From assembly GCF_000212695.1 (NCBI RefSeq), contig NC_015514.1, positions 3,720,001 through 3,784,000 of the forward strand: a stretch of 64,000 nt of DNA. Direction: 5' to 3'. Below, in pieces: positions 42,130-51,484 of the stretch. The stretch is from Cellulomonas fimi ATCC 484 (GTDB lineage Bacteria; Actinomycetota; Actinomycetes; Actinomycetales; Cellulomonadaceae). The notes below the pieces were generated by a model. It worked only from the letters and a program-made list of their open reading frames with translations. It had not been told where the DNA came from and ran no database searches. Numbering within the stretch: position 1 is the stretch's first letter; the number at the start of each line of letters is the position of its first letter. Both the position numbers and the translations under genes were made by a program.

Positions 42130-42918
42130 GTGCTCGGTCCCGTCCGCACCGTGCCCCGGGTCACGACCACCGCAGTGACCCGGGGCACGACCCACAGCCG
42201 GGGCGCCTCCTGCAGCGCGGGGCGCCCCGGCGCGGGGGCCCGCCGGCGGCCGTGGCGGACGACCGGCGCGGCCCTCGCCGTGCTGGCCGTCCTGGTCGCC
42301 GGGGCGTGCTCGCCCGGCAACGGCGCCGACGCCGCACCCACGGCGTCGTCACGACCCGGCACCCCGGCACCGCGACCGACGCCGAGCACGACCCCGCCCC
42401 CCGCGACCGTCCCCGAGGTCCCCGTGCGCGACGCCTCGCTCGCCGCGCTCGAGGCCCCCGACGCACCGCCCGCACCCGTGCGGGTCACCGTCCCGTCGGT
42501 CGGCGTGGACCTGCCCGTCGAGCCCGTGGGCGTCGACGCCGACGGCACGATGGCGCTCCCCGCCTCCGCCGACGTCGCGGGCTGGTACCAGTTCGGCCCC
42601 GCACCAGCGTCGCCTGCCGGCAGCACCCTCGTCGCGGCGCACGTCGACGCCCGCAGCACCGGCGTCGGCCCGTTCTCCCGGCTGCGCGACGTCGCGGTCG
42701 GCGCCCAGGTCGACGTCGTGCAGGCCGACGGCACCACCACGGCGTACCGCGTGCTCGACGTCGTCCGGATCGCGAAGGAGGAGGCTCCCGTGGACACCTG
42801 GTTCGACCGGGACGGACCCCGCCGCCTCGTCCTGGTGACCTGCGGCGGTGCGTTCCGGCGCGACGTGGGGCACTATGCCGACAACGTCGTCGTCACCGCC
42901 GAACCGATCGGTGGCTGA
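42130..42918 (+). CDS. Class F sortase
   Basis: Cysteine transpeptidase with predicted catalytic His in [10 protein letters not shown], Cys in [11 protein letters not shown] (TLxTC-type motif) and Arg in [11 protein letters not shown]. The N-terminus has a basic stretch and hydrophobic [10 protein letters not shown], which could be a lipobox, then a long Pro/Thr linker. The start is uncertain: GTG at 42130 is chosen because it directly follows the DUF4397 stop; the next in-frame GTGs are a few codons on. The likely substrate is the preceding surface protein or another exported protein. Confidence 0.88.
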   Translation: MLGPVRTVPRVTTTAVTRGTTHSRGASCSAGRPGAGARRRPWRTTGAALAVLAVLVAGACSPGNGADAAPTASSRPGTPAPRPTPSTTPPPATVPEVPVRDASLAALEAPDAPPAPVRVTVPSVGVDLPVEPVGVDADGTMALPASADVAGWYQFGPAPASPAGSTLVAAHVDARSTGVGPFSRLRDVAVGAQVDVVQADGTTTAYRVLDVVRIAKEEAPVDTWFDRDGPRRLVLVTCGGAFRRDVGHYADNVVVTAEPIGG

Positions 42919-42977
42919 CCGTGCCGGTGCAGGCGGACCTGCGACGGCCGCGGCGGACGGGCAGTGAGGAGCCGATC

Positions 42978-43628
42978 GTGACCGCACCCGGGCAGCCGCC
43001 CGCGGACCCGTCGCGCCGTCCCCCGCCCGCTCCCGCCCAGCCGCCCGTCCCCACGCTGCACCGCGACCGCGACGGCGACGACGTGGACGCCCTCGGCGCC
43101 GCGTTCGCGGCGGGTGACGAGCGGGCCGTCGGGGAGGCGTACCGGCGCTGGTCGGCCCTCGTCCACACGGTCGCGCTGCGCTCGCTGGGCAGCTCGACCG
43201 ACGCCGAGGACGTCACGCAGCAGGTGTTCGTCGAGGCGTGGCGCGGGCGGCACCGGTTCGACCCCACGCGCGCCCGGCTGCCTGCGTGGCTGCTGGGCAT
43301 CACGCGGCACGCGGTCGCCGACGCGCACGAGCGCCGCGCACGCGACCGGCGGCTCGCCGACGCGGCGGCCCCCGCGGCGATGACGGAGGAGAAGGCCGGC
43401 GCGCCGCGCGTCGACGAGCGCGTGGTGGACCGTGTGCTCGTCGCGGACGAGCTGGACCGCCTCGGCGACCCGCAGCGCACGATCCTGCGGCTCGCCTTCT
43501 ACGACGACCTCACGCACGACCAGATCGCGACGAGACTGGACCTGCCGCTCGGCACGGTGAAGAGCCACGTGCGGCGCAGCCTCGCGCGCCTGCGGACCCG
43601 ATGGGAGGTGGACGGTGCCGTTCGATGA
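42978..43628 (+). CDS. ECF RNA polymerase sigma factor (SigK-like)
   Basis: 216 residues. Region 2: [39 protein letters not shown]; region 4: [45 protein letters not shown]. The N-terminus is Pro-rich. GTG at 42978 follows GAGGAG. It overlaps the anti-sigma gene by 14 bases, the usual arrangement of a sigma factor with its inhibitor. Confidence 0.93.
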   Translation: MTAPGQPPADPSRRPPPAPAQPPVPTLHRDRDGDDVDALGAAFAAGDERAVGEAYRRWSALVHTVALRSLGSSTDAEDVTQQVFVEAWRGRHRFDPTRARLPAWLLGITRHAVADAHERRARDRRLADAAAPAAMTEEKAGAPRVDERVVDRVLVADELDRLGDPQRTILRLAFYDDLTHDQIATRLDLPLGTVKSHVRRSLARLRTRWEVDGAVR

Positions 43629-44445
43629 GACGCACGTGGACGACGACGTGCTCGCCCTCCTCGCCCTCGGGGAGGACGCCGCGACGGACGACGAGCGCCA
43701 CCACGTCGAGACCTGCGCACGGTGCGCCGACGAGCTGGCCGGCCTGCGCGACGTCGCAGGGCTGGCGCGCGACGCGCGCGACGACGTGCCGCTGGTCGCA
43801 CCGCCCGCGCACGTGTGGGAGCGGGTGGCGGCCGAGCTCGGGCTCGGGGCGCAGGCAGCGCAGGCCGCGGGCGTGCCGGCCGGGTCCGTGGTCACGGCCG
43901 AGCCCCCGCGCGTCACGACGCTGCCGCCGGCGCCGGCTCCGGCGACTCCCCCCTCGTCGGGCGGCGGTGACGCGGGCGGTGACGTCGTGCCGCTCGGGCC
44001 GCGCCGCCGCACCCGCGGACCGTGGACCTGGGTGGCCGCCGCGGCGGCGGTCGGTGTGGTCGTCGGCGGCGTCGGCACGTGGGCCGCGACGGGGGACGCC
44101 GTGACGACGGACGTCGTCGCGTCGGCGACCCTCGACGCGCTGCCCGGCTGGGACGCGTCGGGGACGGCCACGGTCGAGGTCGACGCGGACGGCACGCGCG
44201 TGCTGGTCGTCGACGTCGAGGGGCCGGTCGACGGCGACTCGGGCTTCCGCGAGGTGTGGCTGCTCAAGCCGGACGTCTCCGGTCTGGTGAGCCTCGGGAC
44301 GCTCGCGGGAGCGTCGGGCCGGTTCGACCTGCCGCCGGGGCTGGACCTGGACGAGTTCTCGGTCGTCGACGTCTCCGAGGAGCCGTTCGACGGCGACCCC
44401 GCGCACTCCGGCGACTCGATCGTCCGCGGCCCGCTCAGCGCCTGA
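43615..44445 (+). CDS. RskA-type transmembrane anti-sigma factor
   Basis: 276 residues: an N-terminal zinc-binding anti-sigma domain with HHVETCARC (HxxxCxxC), a Pro-rich linker, a single helix [20 protein letters not shown] and an extracytoplasmic RskA domain ([42 protein letters not shown]). It holds the sigma factor until an outside signal triggers proteolysis. GTG at 43615 follows GGGAGG. Confidence 0.93.
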   Translation: MPFDETHVDDDVLALLALGEDAATDDERHHVETCARCADELAGLRDVAGLARDARDDVPLVAPPAHVWERVAAELGLGAQAAQAAGVPAGSVVTAEPPRVTTLPPAPAPATPPSSGGGDAGGDVVPLGPRRRTRGPWTWVAAAAAVGVVVGGVGTWAATGDAVTTDVVASATLDALPGWDASGTATVEVDADGTRVLVVDVEGPVDGDSGFREVWLLKPDVSGLVSLGTLAGASGRFDLPPGLDLDEFSVVDVSEEPFDGDPAHSGDSIVRGPLSA

Positions 44446-44513
44446 GGCGCCCGCGGGGCCCGGGCCGGGTCGGGGCGTTGTGCCTGGCCGGGGCCTGCGA
44501 CAGGATCCTGCGC

Positions 44514-45593
44514 ATGACCGACCCGCTCGCCGCCCTGCGTTCCGCGATCGACCGGGTCCCGGGGTACCTCGACGCCGCGACGTGCGGCCTGCCTCCCCGC
44601 GCGACGGCGGACGCGATGCGCGCGGGGATCGACGCGTGGCAGGCGGGCCGGATCGACATGGCGGCGTACGACGAGGCGGTCGCCCGCTCGCGCGCCGCGT
44701 ACGCGCGGGTCGTCGGCGTGGACGTGGCCGACGTCGCGGTGGGCGCGCAGGCGTCGAGCCTGGTCGGCCTCGTGGCGGCGGCGGTGCCCGACGGCGGCGA
44801 GGTCGTCGTCGTCGAGGGGGACTTCGCGTCGGTCGTGTTCCCGTTCGTCGCGCACGCGGACCGGGGCGTGACCGTCCGCCACGTGCCGCTGGAGGCCCTC
44901 GCGTCGCAGGTCCGGCCGGGCACGGCGGTCGTCGCGTTCTCGCTCGTGCAGTCCCGTGACGGGCGCGTCGCGGACGCCGACGCGGTGGTCGCCGCGGCCC
45001 GCGCCGCGGGGGCCCTGACGCTGTGCGACGTCACGCAGGCCGCGGGCTGGTACCCGGTCGACGCCGGGCGCTTCGACGTCACCGTCGGGGCTGCCTACAA
45101 GTGGCTCGCCGGGCCGCGCGGCGCCGCGTTCCTCACGGCCGGCCCCGCGGCCCGCGAGCGCCTGCGGCCGCTGCACGCCGGGTGGTACGCGGGTGCGGAG
45201 GTGTGGCGCTCGATCTACGGCCCGACGATGCGGCTCGCCGACGACGCGCGCCGGTTCGACGTCTCCCCCGCGTGGCTCGTGTGGCTCGGCACGGCCCCCG
45301 CGGTCGAGGCGTTCGCCGGGGTCGACCCCCGGCTGGTGCACGACCACGACGTGGCGCTCGCGGACGCGTTCCGCGCGGGTGTCGGCCTGCCGCCCGGCGG
45401 CAGCGCGATCGTGTCCCTGCCCGACGACGAGGCCGGGACCCTGCGGGCGGCGCTGACGTCGGCGGGGTGCCGCGTCGCGGGACGGGGCGGCGGGGTGCGG
45501 CTCGCGTTCCACGTGTGGAACGACGACGAGGACGTGGAGCGCGCGGCGCGCGCCGTGCGGGAAGCACGGGGCGCGGCAGGGGCGAGGGCGTGA
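44514..45593 (+). CDS. Aminotransferase class V-fold PLP enzyme
   Basis: 359 residues of the cysteine desulfurase/isopenicillin-N-epimerase superfamily. The PLP-binding Lys is in GAAYKWLAGPRGAAFL, the pyridine-N Asp in ALTLCDVTQAAGWYPV, and the substrate loop near YLDAATCGLPPRAT. A catalytic Cys of desulfurases is not obvious in the expected loop, so an epimerase, lyase or aminotransferase role is more likely. ATG at 44514. The stop overlaps the next gene's GTG start (GTGA), implying a shared pathway with the hydrolase. Confidence 0.85.
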   Translation: MTDPLAALRSAIDRVPGYLDAATCGLPPRATADAMRAGIDAWQAGRIDMAAYDEAVARSRAAYARVVGVDVADVAVGAQASSLVGLVAAAVPDGGEVVVVEGDFASVVFPFVAHADRGVTVRHVPLEALASQVRPGTAVVAFSLVQSRDGRVADADAVVAAARAAGALTLCDVTQAAGWYPVDAGRFDVTVGAAYKWLAGPRGAAFLTAGPAARERLRPLHAGWYAGAEVWRSIYGPTMRLADDARRFDVSPAWLVWLGTAPAVEAFAGVDPRLVHDHDVALADAFRAGVGLPPGGSAIVSLPDDEAGTLRAALTSAGCRVAGRGGGVRLAFHVWNDDEDVERAARAVREARGAAGARA

Positions 45594-46255
45594 GCGCCGG
45601 GGGCGCGACCGCCGACGGGGGCGGGCCGGCGGCGACGCCCGTGGCGGAGGTCCTGGGCGTCGACCCCGCCGCGCGTCCGCGGGACGTCGCCGGGGTGGTG
45701 CTGACGCCCGGCGCCAGCGCAGGACGCGACCACCGCACGCTCGTCGCGCTGGAGGCGGCGCTCGCCCCGCTGCCCGTGCTGCGGCTCGACTTCCCCAACC
45801 AGTCCCGCGGGAGCCGCGCGCCGGAGCGCCCCGAGGCCGCGGTGCCGCACCTGCGTGAGCACGCGACGGCGTTCGCGGCGGAGCTCGGCACGACGACGGA
45901 CCGTCTCGTGCTCGGCGGCCGGTCGTTCGGGGGTCGCATGTCGTCGCTGGTCGCCTCCGAGGGGATGCCGCTGGCCGGGCTGGTGCTGCTGTCGTACCCG
46001 CTGCACCCTCCGGGCCGGCCCGACGACCTGCGCGTCGCGCACCTGCCGGACGTGACGGTGCCGGTGCTCGCCGTCTCGGGGCTGCGCGACCCGTTCGGTG
46101 CCCCGGACGAGCTCCGCACGCACCTCGCGGGCGTCGCCGGGCCGCTCACGCTCGCGTTCGTGCCCGGCGACCACTCGCCGACGGACGACGTCGCCGTCGC
46201 CACGGTCGTGCGCGCGTGGCTGCTCGGCGACGCCCCCGGGGACCGCGCCTCCTGA
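45590..46255 (+). CDS. Alpha/beta hydrolase (KANL3/Tex30-like)
   Basis: 221 residues. The order of motifs fits: VVLTPGASAGRDHRTLVALEAAL, LRLDFPNQSRGSRAPERP, nucleophile elbow LVLGGRSFGGRMSSLVA (Ser), AVSGLRDPFGAPDEL (acid) and FVPGDHSP (His). Members include small dienelactone-hydrolase-like esterases. Translationally coupled to the PLP enzyme upstream. Confidence 0.85.
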   Translation: MSAGGATADGGGPAATPVAEVLGVDPAARPRDVAGVVLTPGASAGRDHRTLVALEAALAPLPVLRLDFPNQSRGSRAPERPEAAVPHLREHATAFAAELGTTTDRLVLGGRSFGGRMSSLVASEGMPLAGLVLLSYPLHPPGRPDDLRVAHLPDVTVPVLAVSGLRDPFGAPDELRTHLAGVAGPLTLAFVPGDHSPTDDVAVATVVRAWLLGDAPGDRAS

Positions 46256-46326
46256 CCGGCGCGTCCCGACGCGCGCCTCGACCCGGCGCGTTCCTGAGCC
46301 GACCCTGAGAGACCTCCCTCGACACG

Positions 46327-46363
46327 TCGGGGCACCCCGACCCACGATTCCGGGGTATCCCCG
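46327..46363. promoter_or_regulatory. Two short palindromes upstream of the MMPL gene
   Basis: TCGGGGCACCCCGA (46327-46340) and CGGGGTATCCCCG (46351-46363) are neighbouring dyads with the same CGGGG/CCCCG arms, ten bases apart, in the otherwise featureless 46256-46470 gap. A further inverted repeat built on CGAGTCTCGTCC / GGACGAGTCG lies near 46388-46411. They may form operators or a 5' leader structure for the transporter. Confidence 0.5.
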
Positions 46364-46470
46364 ATGTCCCGGTTCGCCCCTTCTGCACGAGTCTCGTCCG
46401 TAGGACGAGTCGCAGGGCGGACCGTGCTCCGACCCCGCACCGGTCGTCCCGTCGAGCCCGAGGAACCGTC

Positions 46471-48585
46471 ATGGCCCGTGTTGCCGGGTGGATCACCCAC
46501 CGCTACGTGAAGTACGTCGTCATCGCGCTGTGGCTCGTCGTCACGGCGCTGCTCGCGCCGCTCGCGGGCAAGCTCACGAGCGCGCAGGAGAACGACGCGG
46601 AGAGCTGGCTGCCCCGCGGTGCGGAGTCGACGGAGGTGATCGCGGCGGCCCGGGCGTTCGTGCCGGAGAACGTGGTCCCCGCGGTCGTGGTGTACGAGCG
46701 CACGGGCGGGCTGACGCCCGGCGACCTGGAGACGGTCGCCGCGGACGTCGCCGCGTTCGGCGCGCTCGGGACCGTCGCGGGCGAGGTCGTCGGCCCGGTG
46801 CCGTCCGCCGACGGCGAGGCGGTGCAGGTCGTCGTCCCGCTCGACGCGGGCTCGGACGGCTGGGACGCGCTCGCCCCGGCCGTCGAGGACCTGCGCGCGA
46901 CCGCCGAGGAGGGCGCCGACGGGCTCGGGACCTGGGTGACCGGGCCGGCGGGGCAGGCGGCGGACTCGGCCGCGGCGTTCGAGGGCATCGACTCGACGCT
47001 GCTGTACGCGGCGGCGGGCGTGGTCGTCGTGATGCTGCTGCTCACCTACCGCAGCCCGGTCCTGTGGCTGCTGCCGGTGGTGTCGGCGGGCGTCGCGCTC
47101 ACCGTGTCGCAGGCCGTCGTCTACGTGCTGGCCGACCGGCTCGACCTCACCGTGAACGCGCAGAGCGCGGGCATCCTCACGGTCCTCGTGTTCGGGGCCG
47201 GGACGGACTACGCGCTGCTGCTCGTCGCCCGCTACCGCGAGGAGCTGCGCAAGCACGGCGACCGGCACGCGGCGATGGCCGTCGCGCTGCACCGCGCGAG
47301 CCCCGCGATCGTGGCGTCGGCCGCGACGGTCGCCGCGGGGATGCTCGTGCTGCTGCTCGCGACGATGAGCTCGACCGCCGGGCTCGGGCCCGTCGCCGCC
47401 GTCGGCATCGGCGTCGCGCTGCTCGTCATGCTCACGCTCCTGCCGGCGCTGCTCGTCACCGTCGGGCGGTGGGTGTTCTGGCCGCGGGTGCCGCACCTGG
47501 GTGACGACGAGCCGACCGCGCACGGGTTCTGGGCGCGGGTCGGCGCGCAGGTCGCCCGGCACCCGCGCCGCACGTGGGTCGCGACGGCCGCCGTGCTCGT
47601 CGTGGCCGGCCTGGGGTGGACGCAGCTCGACGCGACCGGCCTGAGCAGCGAGGACTCGTCCCGGACGACGCAGCCGTCCATCGAGGGCGAGAAAGTCCTG
47701 GCCGCGCACTTCGACGGCGGCGCGGGCACGCCCGTCGTCGTCGTCGCGGACGCGGACGCGGCGACGGCCGTGCGCGACGCGTTCGCCGCGGTCGAGGGCA
47801 TCGACGCGGGCACCGTCACCGAGCCCGTGGTGCTCGACGGGACGGCCTACCTCGAGGGCACGCTCGAGGCCGCCCCGGACAGCGCGCAGGCCGAGGCGAC
47901 GGTCGACCGCGTGCGGGACGCCGTGCACGCGGTGCCGGGGGCGGACGCGCTCGTCGGCGGCGTGACGGCCACGTCGGTGGACGTGCAGCGCGCGTCGGCG
48001 GACGACAACGTGCTGCTCATCCCGATCATCCTGCTCGTCGTCCTGCTGGTGCTCGTGCTGCTGCTGCGGGCGCTCGTCGCACCGCTGGTCCTCATGGGCA
48101 CGGTCGTGCTGAGCTTCGGGGCGGCCGTCGGGATCAGCGCGATCGTGTTCCGGTACGCGTTCGGGTTCGAGGGCGCCGACGCGTCGTTCCCGCTGTACAC
48201 GTTCGTGTTCCTCGTGGCGCTGGGGATCGACTACAACATCTTCCTCATGACGCGCGTCCGGGAGGAGGCGGTCCGCCAGGGGCACCGGCGCGGCTCGCTC
48301 GTCGGGCTCGCGGCGACGGGCGGCGTCATCACGTCGGCGGGGCTCGTGCTCGCCGGCACGTTCGCGGCGCTCGGCACGCTGCCCGTGGTGTCGTTCGCCG
48401 AGATCGGCTTCGCGGTCGCGCTCGGGGTGCTGCTGGACACGCTCGTCGTGCGGTCGATCCTCGTCACCGCGCTCAACCTCGACGTCGGCCCGCGCATGTG
48501 GTGGCCGAGCGCGCTCGCCCGCCGTCCCGAGCCGACCGAGGCACCTGCGGACAGCACCAGCCCGGAGCCCGTCGCCGCACGCTGA
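46471..48585 (+). CDS. MMPL/RND-family membrane transporter
   Basis: 704 residues, about 12 helices in two repeats. After MARVAGWITHRYVKYVVIALWLVV an extracytoplasmic loop (about 35-175) leads to helices LLYAAAGVVVVMLLLTYRSP and the proton-relay segment LVFGAGTDYALLLVARYREE; the second half repeats this as VFLVALGIDYNIFLMTRVREEA. It probably exports lipids or toxic compounds using proton flow. ATG at 46471 follows CGAGGAACCGTC. Confidence 0.93.
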   Translation: MARVAGWITHRYVKYVVIALWLVVTALLAPLAGKLTSAQENDAESWLPRGAESTEVIAAARAFVPENVVPAVVVYERTGGLTPGDLETVAADVAAFGALGTVAGEVVGPVPSADGEAVQVVVPLDAGSDGWDALAPAVEDLRATAEEGADGLGTWVTGPAGQAADSAAAFEGIDSTLLYAAAGVVVVMLLLTYRSPVLWLLPVVSAGVALTVSQAVVYVLADRLDLTVNAQSAGILTVLVFGAGTDYALLLVARYREELRKHGDRHAAMAVALHRASPAIVASAATVAAGMLVLLLATMSSTAGLGPVAAVGIGVALLVMLTLLPALLVTVGRWVFWPRVPHLGDDEPTAHGFWARVGAQVARHPRRTWVATAAVLVVAGLGWTQLDATGLSSEDSSRTTQPSIEGEKVLAAHFDGGAGTPVVVVADADAATAVRDAFAAVEGIDAGTVTEPVVLDGTAYLEGTLEAAPDSAQAEATVDRVRDAVHAVPGADALVGGVTATSVDVQRASADDNVLLIPIILLVVLLVLVLLLRALVAPLVLMGTVVLSFGAAVGISAIVFRYAFGFEGADASFPLYTFVFLVALGIDYNIFLMTRVREEAVRQGHRRGSLVGLAATGGVITSAGLVLAGTFAALGTLPVVSFAEIGFAVALGVLLDTLVVRSILVTALNLDVGPRMWWPSALARRPEPTEAPADSTSPEPVAAR

Positions 48586-48621
48586 CGCAACCCCGCGCGC
48601 TCGCCGGGGGTGCGTGATGTC

Positions 48622-49494
48622 ATGGCCACCATGCAGACACGCACCCTCGGTGACGTCCAGGTCGGCGCGATCGGGCTCGGCGGCATGCCGATGTCGATCG
48701 AGGGCCGGCCCGACCGGGACCGCTCGATCGCGACGATCCACGCCGCGCTCGACCTCGGCGTCACGCTCGTCGACACCGCCGACGCCTACCACCTGCACGC
48801 CGACGAGGTGGGCCACAACGAGGAGCTCATCGCCGAGGCGCTGCGCACGTGGGGCGGCGACTCCTCCGACGTGCTCGTCGCGACCAAGGGCGGGCACCTG
48901 CGACCCGGCGACGGCACGTGGACCGTCGACGGCTCGCCCGCGCACCTGCGGGCCGCGGTCGACGACTCGCTGCGCCGCCTGGGCGTCGAGGCGATCGGCC
49001 TCTACCAGTTCCACCGGCCCGACCCCTCGGTCCCGTACGCGGACTCCGTCGGCGTGCTGGGCGAGCTGCTCGACGCGGGCAAGATCCGGCTCGCGGGCGT
49101 CTCGAACGCGAACCCGGACCAGATCCGCCAGGCCGTGCAGGTCCTCGACGGCCGCCTCGCCTCCGTGCAGAACCAGTACTCCCCCGCATTCCGCTCGTCG
49201 CAGCCCGAGCTCGACCTGTGCGCCGAGCTCGGCATCGCGTTCCTGCCGTGGAGCCCGCTCGGCGGCATCGCGCGCGCCGGGGACCTGGGGTCGCGGTTCG
49301 GCGCCTTCGAGCGCGTGGCGGCGGGGCACGGCGTGAGCCCGCAGCAGGTCGCGCTCGCGTGGGAGCTCGCGCAGGCCCAGGTCGTCATCCCGATCCCCGG
49401 CGCGTCCCGCCCCGAGACCATCACCGACTCGGTCCGCGCGGCGGAGCTGCTGCTCGGCCCGGAGGAGATCGCGCTGCTCGACGCGACGTCCTGA
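48622..49494 (+). CDS. Aldo/keto reductase
   Basis: 290 residues, NADPH-dependent carbonyl reductase barrel. The catalytic tetrad is visible as Asp and Tyr in LVDTADAYHLHADEVGHNE, Lys in VLVATKGGH and His in YQFHRPDP; nucleotide contacts include IPIPGASRPETI. Starts at 48610 (GTG), 48622 and 48631 (ATG) are all possible; 48622 is a compromise, since the conserved part begins at MQTRTLGDVQV. Monocistronic. Confidence 0.92.
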   Translation: MATMQTRTLGDVQVGAIGLGGMPMSIEGRPDRDRSIATIHAALDLGVTLVDTADAYHLHADEVGHNEELIAEALRTWGGDSSDVLVATKGGHLRPGDGTWTVDGSPAHLRAAVDDSLRRLGVEAIGLYQFHRPDPSVPYADSVGVLGELLDAGKIRLAGVSNANPDQIRQAVQVLDGRLASVQNQYSPAFRSSQPELDLCAELGIAFLPWSPLGGIARAGDLGSRFGAFERVAAGHGVSPQQVALAWELAQAQVVIPIPGASRPETITDSVRAAELLLGPEEIALLDATS

Positions 49495-49596
49495 CGCAGC
49501 CCGCCGCCCGCCCCCCGGGACGGGCGACGGGTCCCTCGGGGTCACCCGTACGGTGGACGGACCGAGCACCACCGGCCGACCCCGAGGAGCCCTCGC

Positions 49597-50823
49597 ATGC
49601 TCTCGTCCACGTCCCGTCCGGTCGTCGAGGCCACCCTCCCGGTGGTCGCCGAGCACATCGGGCAGATCGCGCAGCGCTTCTACGAGCACATGTTCGGCGC
49701 GCGGCCGGACCTGCTCGACGGGCTGTTCAACCGCGGCAACCAGGCCGAGGGGACGCAGCAGGTCGCGCTCGCGGGGTCGGTCGCGGCGTTCGCGTCGGCT
49801 CTCGTGCAGAACCCCGAGCAGCTGCCCGAGCAGCTCCTCGCGCGCGTGGCGCACAAGCACGCGTCGCTCGGCCTGCGCCCCGACCAGTACGCCGTGGTGC
49901 ACGAGCACCTGTTCTGGGCGATCGGCGACGTGCTCGGCGACGCGGTGACGCCCGAGGTCGCGGCCGCGTGGGACGAGGTCTACTGGCTCATGGCCTACGC
50001 GCTCATCCACCTGGAGCGCGGCCTGTACAGCGCCCGCGGCGTGCGGCCCGAGACGGTCTACCGGACCTGGGAGGTCGTCGAGAAGGTCCCCGAGACGGCC
50101 GACGTGGTCTCGTTCGTCGTGCGGCGCACGGACCGCCGCTCGGTGCGCACGTCCCTGCCCGGCCAGTACGTGAGCGTCCTGGTGCCGATGCCCGACGGCG
50201 TGCGCCAGCCGCGGCAGTACAGCCTGACGCGTGCCGACGACGGCGAGCACCGTGCGTTCGCGGTCAAGCGCGTGCGCGGCGGCGACCGCCCCGACGGCGA
50301 GGTGTCGAACCTGCTGTGCGACACCGTCGAGGTCGGCGACACCCTCACGCTCTCGGTCCCGTTCGGCGACGTGGTCCTCGACGAGGGCGGCGCGCCCGTC
50401 GTGTTCGTCTCCGCCGGGATCGGCGTCACGCCCATGGCGGGGATGCTGTCGCACCTCGTCGCGGCGGGGTCCGACCTGCAGGTCGTCGTGCTGCATGCGG
50501 ACGTCGACGAGGACGCGTTCGCGCTGCGCCGCCAGGTCGTCGCCGACGCGGCCTCCCTGGGCGCGCAGGTGCACGTCTGGTACGAGCGCGGCACCGACAG
50601 CGCCCTGCCCGTCGCCGGGGTGCACGCCGGGCTGCTCGACGTCGACGCGGTCGACCTGCCCGACGGCGCCGCCTACTACCTGTGCGGTCCGCTGCCGTTC
50701 CTCAAGGGCGTGCGCGGCGCGCTGCTCGACCGCGGCGTGCCGGCGCGCGCGATCCAGTACGAGGTGTTCGGCCCGGACCTGTGGCAGGCGGACCTGGCCG
50801 CGACGCCGTCGCCGGGGGTCTGA
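49597..50823 (+). CDS. hmp: Flavohemoglobin (nitric oxide dioxygenase)
   Basis: 408 residues: an N-terminal globin (about 1-140) with proximal heme His H88 in ARVAHKHASLGL and distal-side YEHMFGARPDLLDGLFN, an FAD domain with RQYSL, and an NAD domain with FVSAGIGVTPMAGML and YYLCGPLPFLKGVRGAL. It converts NO and O2 to nitrate with NADPH. ATG at 49597 lies about nine bases after GAGGAG. No NsrR-like site is evident in the 102-base gap before it. Confidence 0.96.
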   Translation: MLSSTSRPVVEATLPVVAEHIGQIAQRFYEHMFGARPDLLDGLFNRGNQAEGTQQVALAGSVAAFASALVQNPEQLPEQLLARVAHKHASLGLRPDQYAVVHEHLFWAIGDVLGDAVTPEVAAAWDEVYWLMAYALIHLERGLYSARGVRPETVYRTWEVVEKVPETADVVSFVVRRTDRRSVRTSLPGQYVSVLVPMPDGVRQPRQYSLTRADDGEHRAFAVKRVRGGDRPDGEVSNLLCDTVEVGDTLTLSVPFGDVVLDEGGAPVVFVSAGIGVTPMAGMLSHLVAAGSDLQVVVLHADVDEDAFALRRQVVADAASLGAQVHVWYERGTDSALPVAGVHAGLLDVDAVDLPDGAAYYLCGPLPFLKGVRGALLDRGVPARAIQYEVFGPDLWQADLAATPSPGV

Positions 50824-50832
50824 CGCCGGCGG

Positions 50833-51393
50833 TCAGCGGTGGGGTGCCGCGAGCGCCCGCTCGAACGCGTCGAGCAGCGGGGCCGAGAAGAGCACGAAGC
50901 GTACGAGCCGGATGCCGCTGGGGTGGGTGTGCCCGTCCTCGTCGGCGGGCTCCGACCCGACGGCCCACGCGCGGACGCTGCGGACGGCGATCTCGGCGAC
51001 GTCCTCGCCCGCCCACCCGTAGGCGCCCGCGCTGATCGCGGGGAACGCGATGCTCGACGCGCCGACCTCGACCGCACGCTCGAGCGACCGCGTGAAGCAC
51101 GACGCGAGGTCGGCGCGCTCGCGCTGCCCGCGGTTCCAGTTCGGGCCGACCGTGTGCACGACCCACCGGGCGGGCAGGTCGAACCCGGGTGTGACGACGG
51201 CGTCGCCCACGGGGAGCCCGTCGGGGAGCTCGGTCCGGCGCAGGCGCCGGCACGCCTCCAGGAGTCGCGGCCCGGCGGCGGCGTGGATCGCACCGTCGAC
51301 GCCCCCGCCGCCGAGCAGCGTGGAGTTGGCGGCGTTGACGACGGCGTCGACGTCCTGCGTGGTGATGTCGCCGCGGGCGGCCTCGATCTGCAT
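50833..51393 (-). CDS. Macro-domain protein (O-acetyl-ADP-ribose deacetylase type)
   Basis: 186 residues. Binds ADP-ribose: QIEAARGDITTQDVDAVVNAANSTLLGGGGVDGAIHAAAG gives the binding Asp and the NAAN/GGGGVD loops of the MacroD/YmdB type, followed by VVHTVGPNW and SIAFPAISAGAYGW. Such proteins remove ADP-ribose from proteins or cleave O-acetyl-ADP-ribose. ATG at 51393. Convergent with hmp, only ten bases between stops, with no terminator. Confidence 0.93.
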   Translation of the reverse strand: MQIEAARGDITTQDVDAVVNAANSTLLGGGGVDGAIHAAAGPRLLEACRRLRRTELPDGLPVGDAVVTPGFDLPARWVVHTVGPNWNRGQRERADLASCFTRSLERAVEVGASSIAFPAISAGAYGWAGEDVAEIAVRSVRAWAVGSEPADEDGHTHPSGIRLVRFVLFSAPLLDAFERALAAPHR

Positions 51394-51484
51394 GCCACCA
51401 TCCTGGGCCACGCGCGGCGGTCGCCCACCCGCGCTGGGTCGCGCGCCCGCTGCGGGTCTAGCGTGCGGAGCAGGCGGTGGTGCC

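Noticed and set aside
44514..45593. Cysteine desulfurase (IscS/SufS)
   Set aside because: The PLP-Lys segment fits the superfamily, but no loop Cys in the desulfurase position and no Fe-S assembly genes are adjacent.
45133..50625. Minus-strand open frame of 1830 codons
   Set aside because: It lies antisense to six well-supported plus-strand genes; its Arg/Gly/Asp-rich translation is typical of the mirror frame in high-GC DNA.
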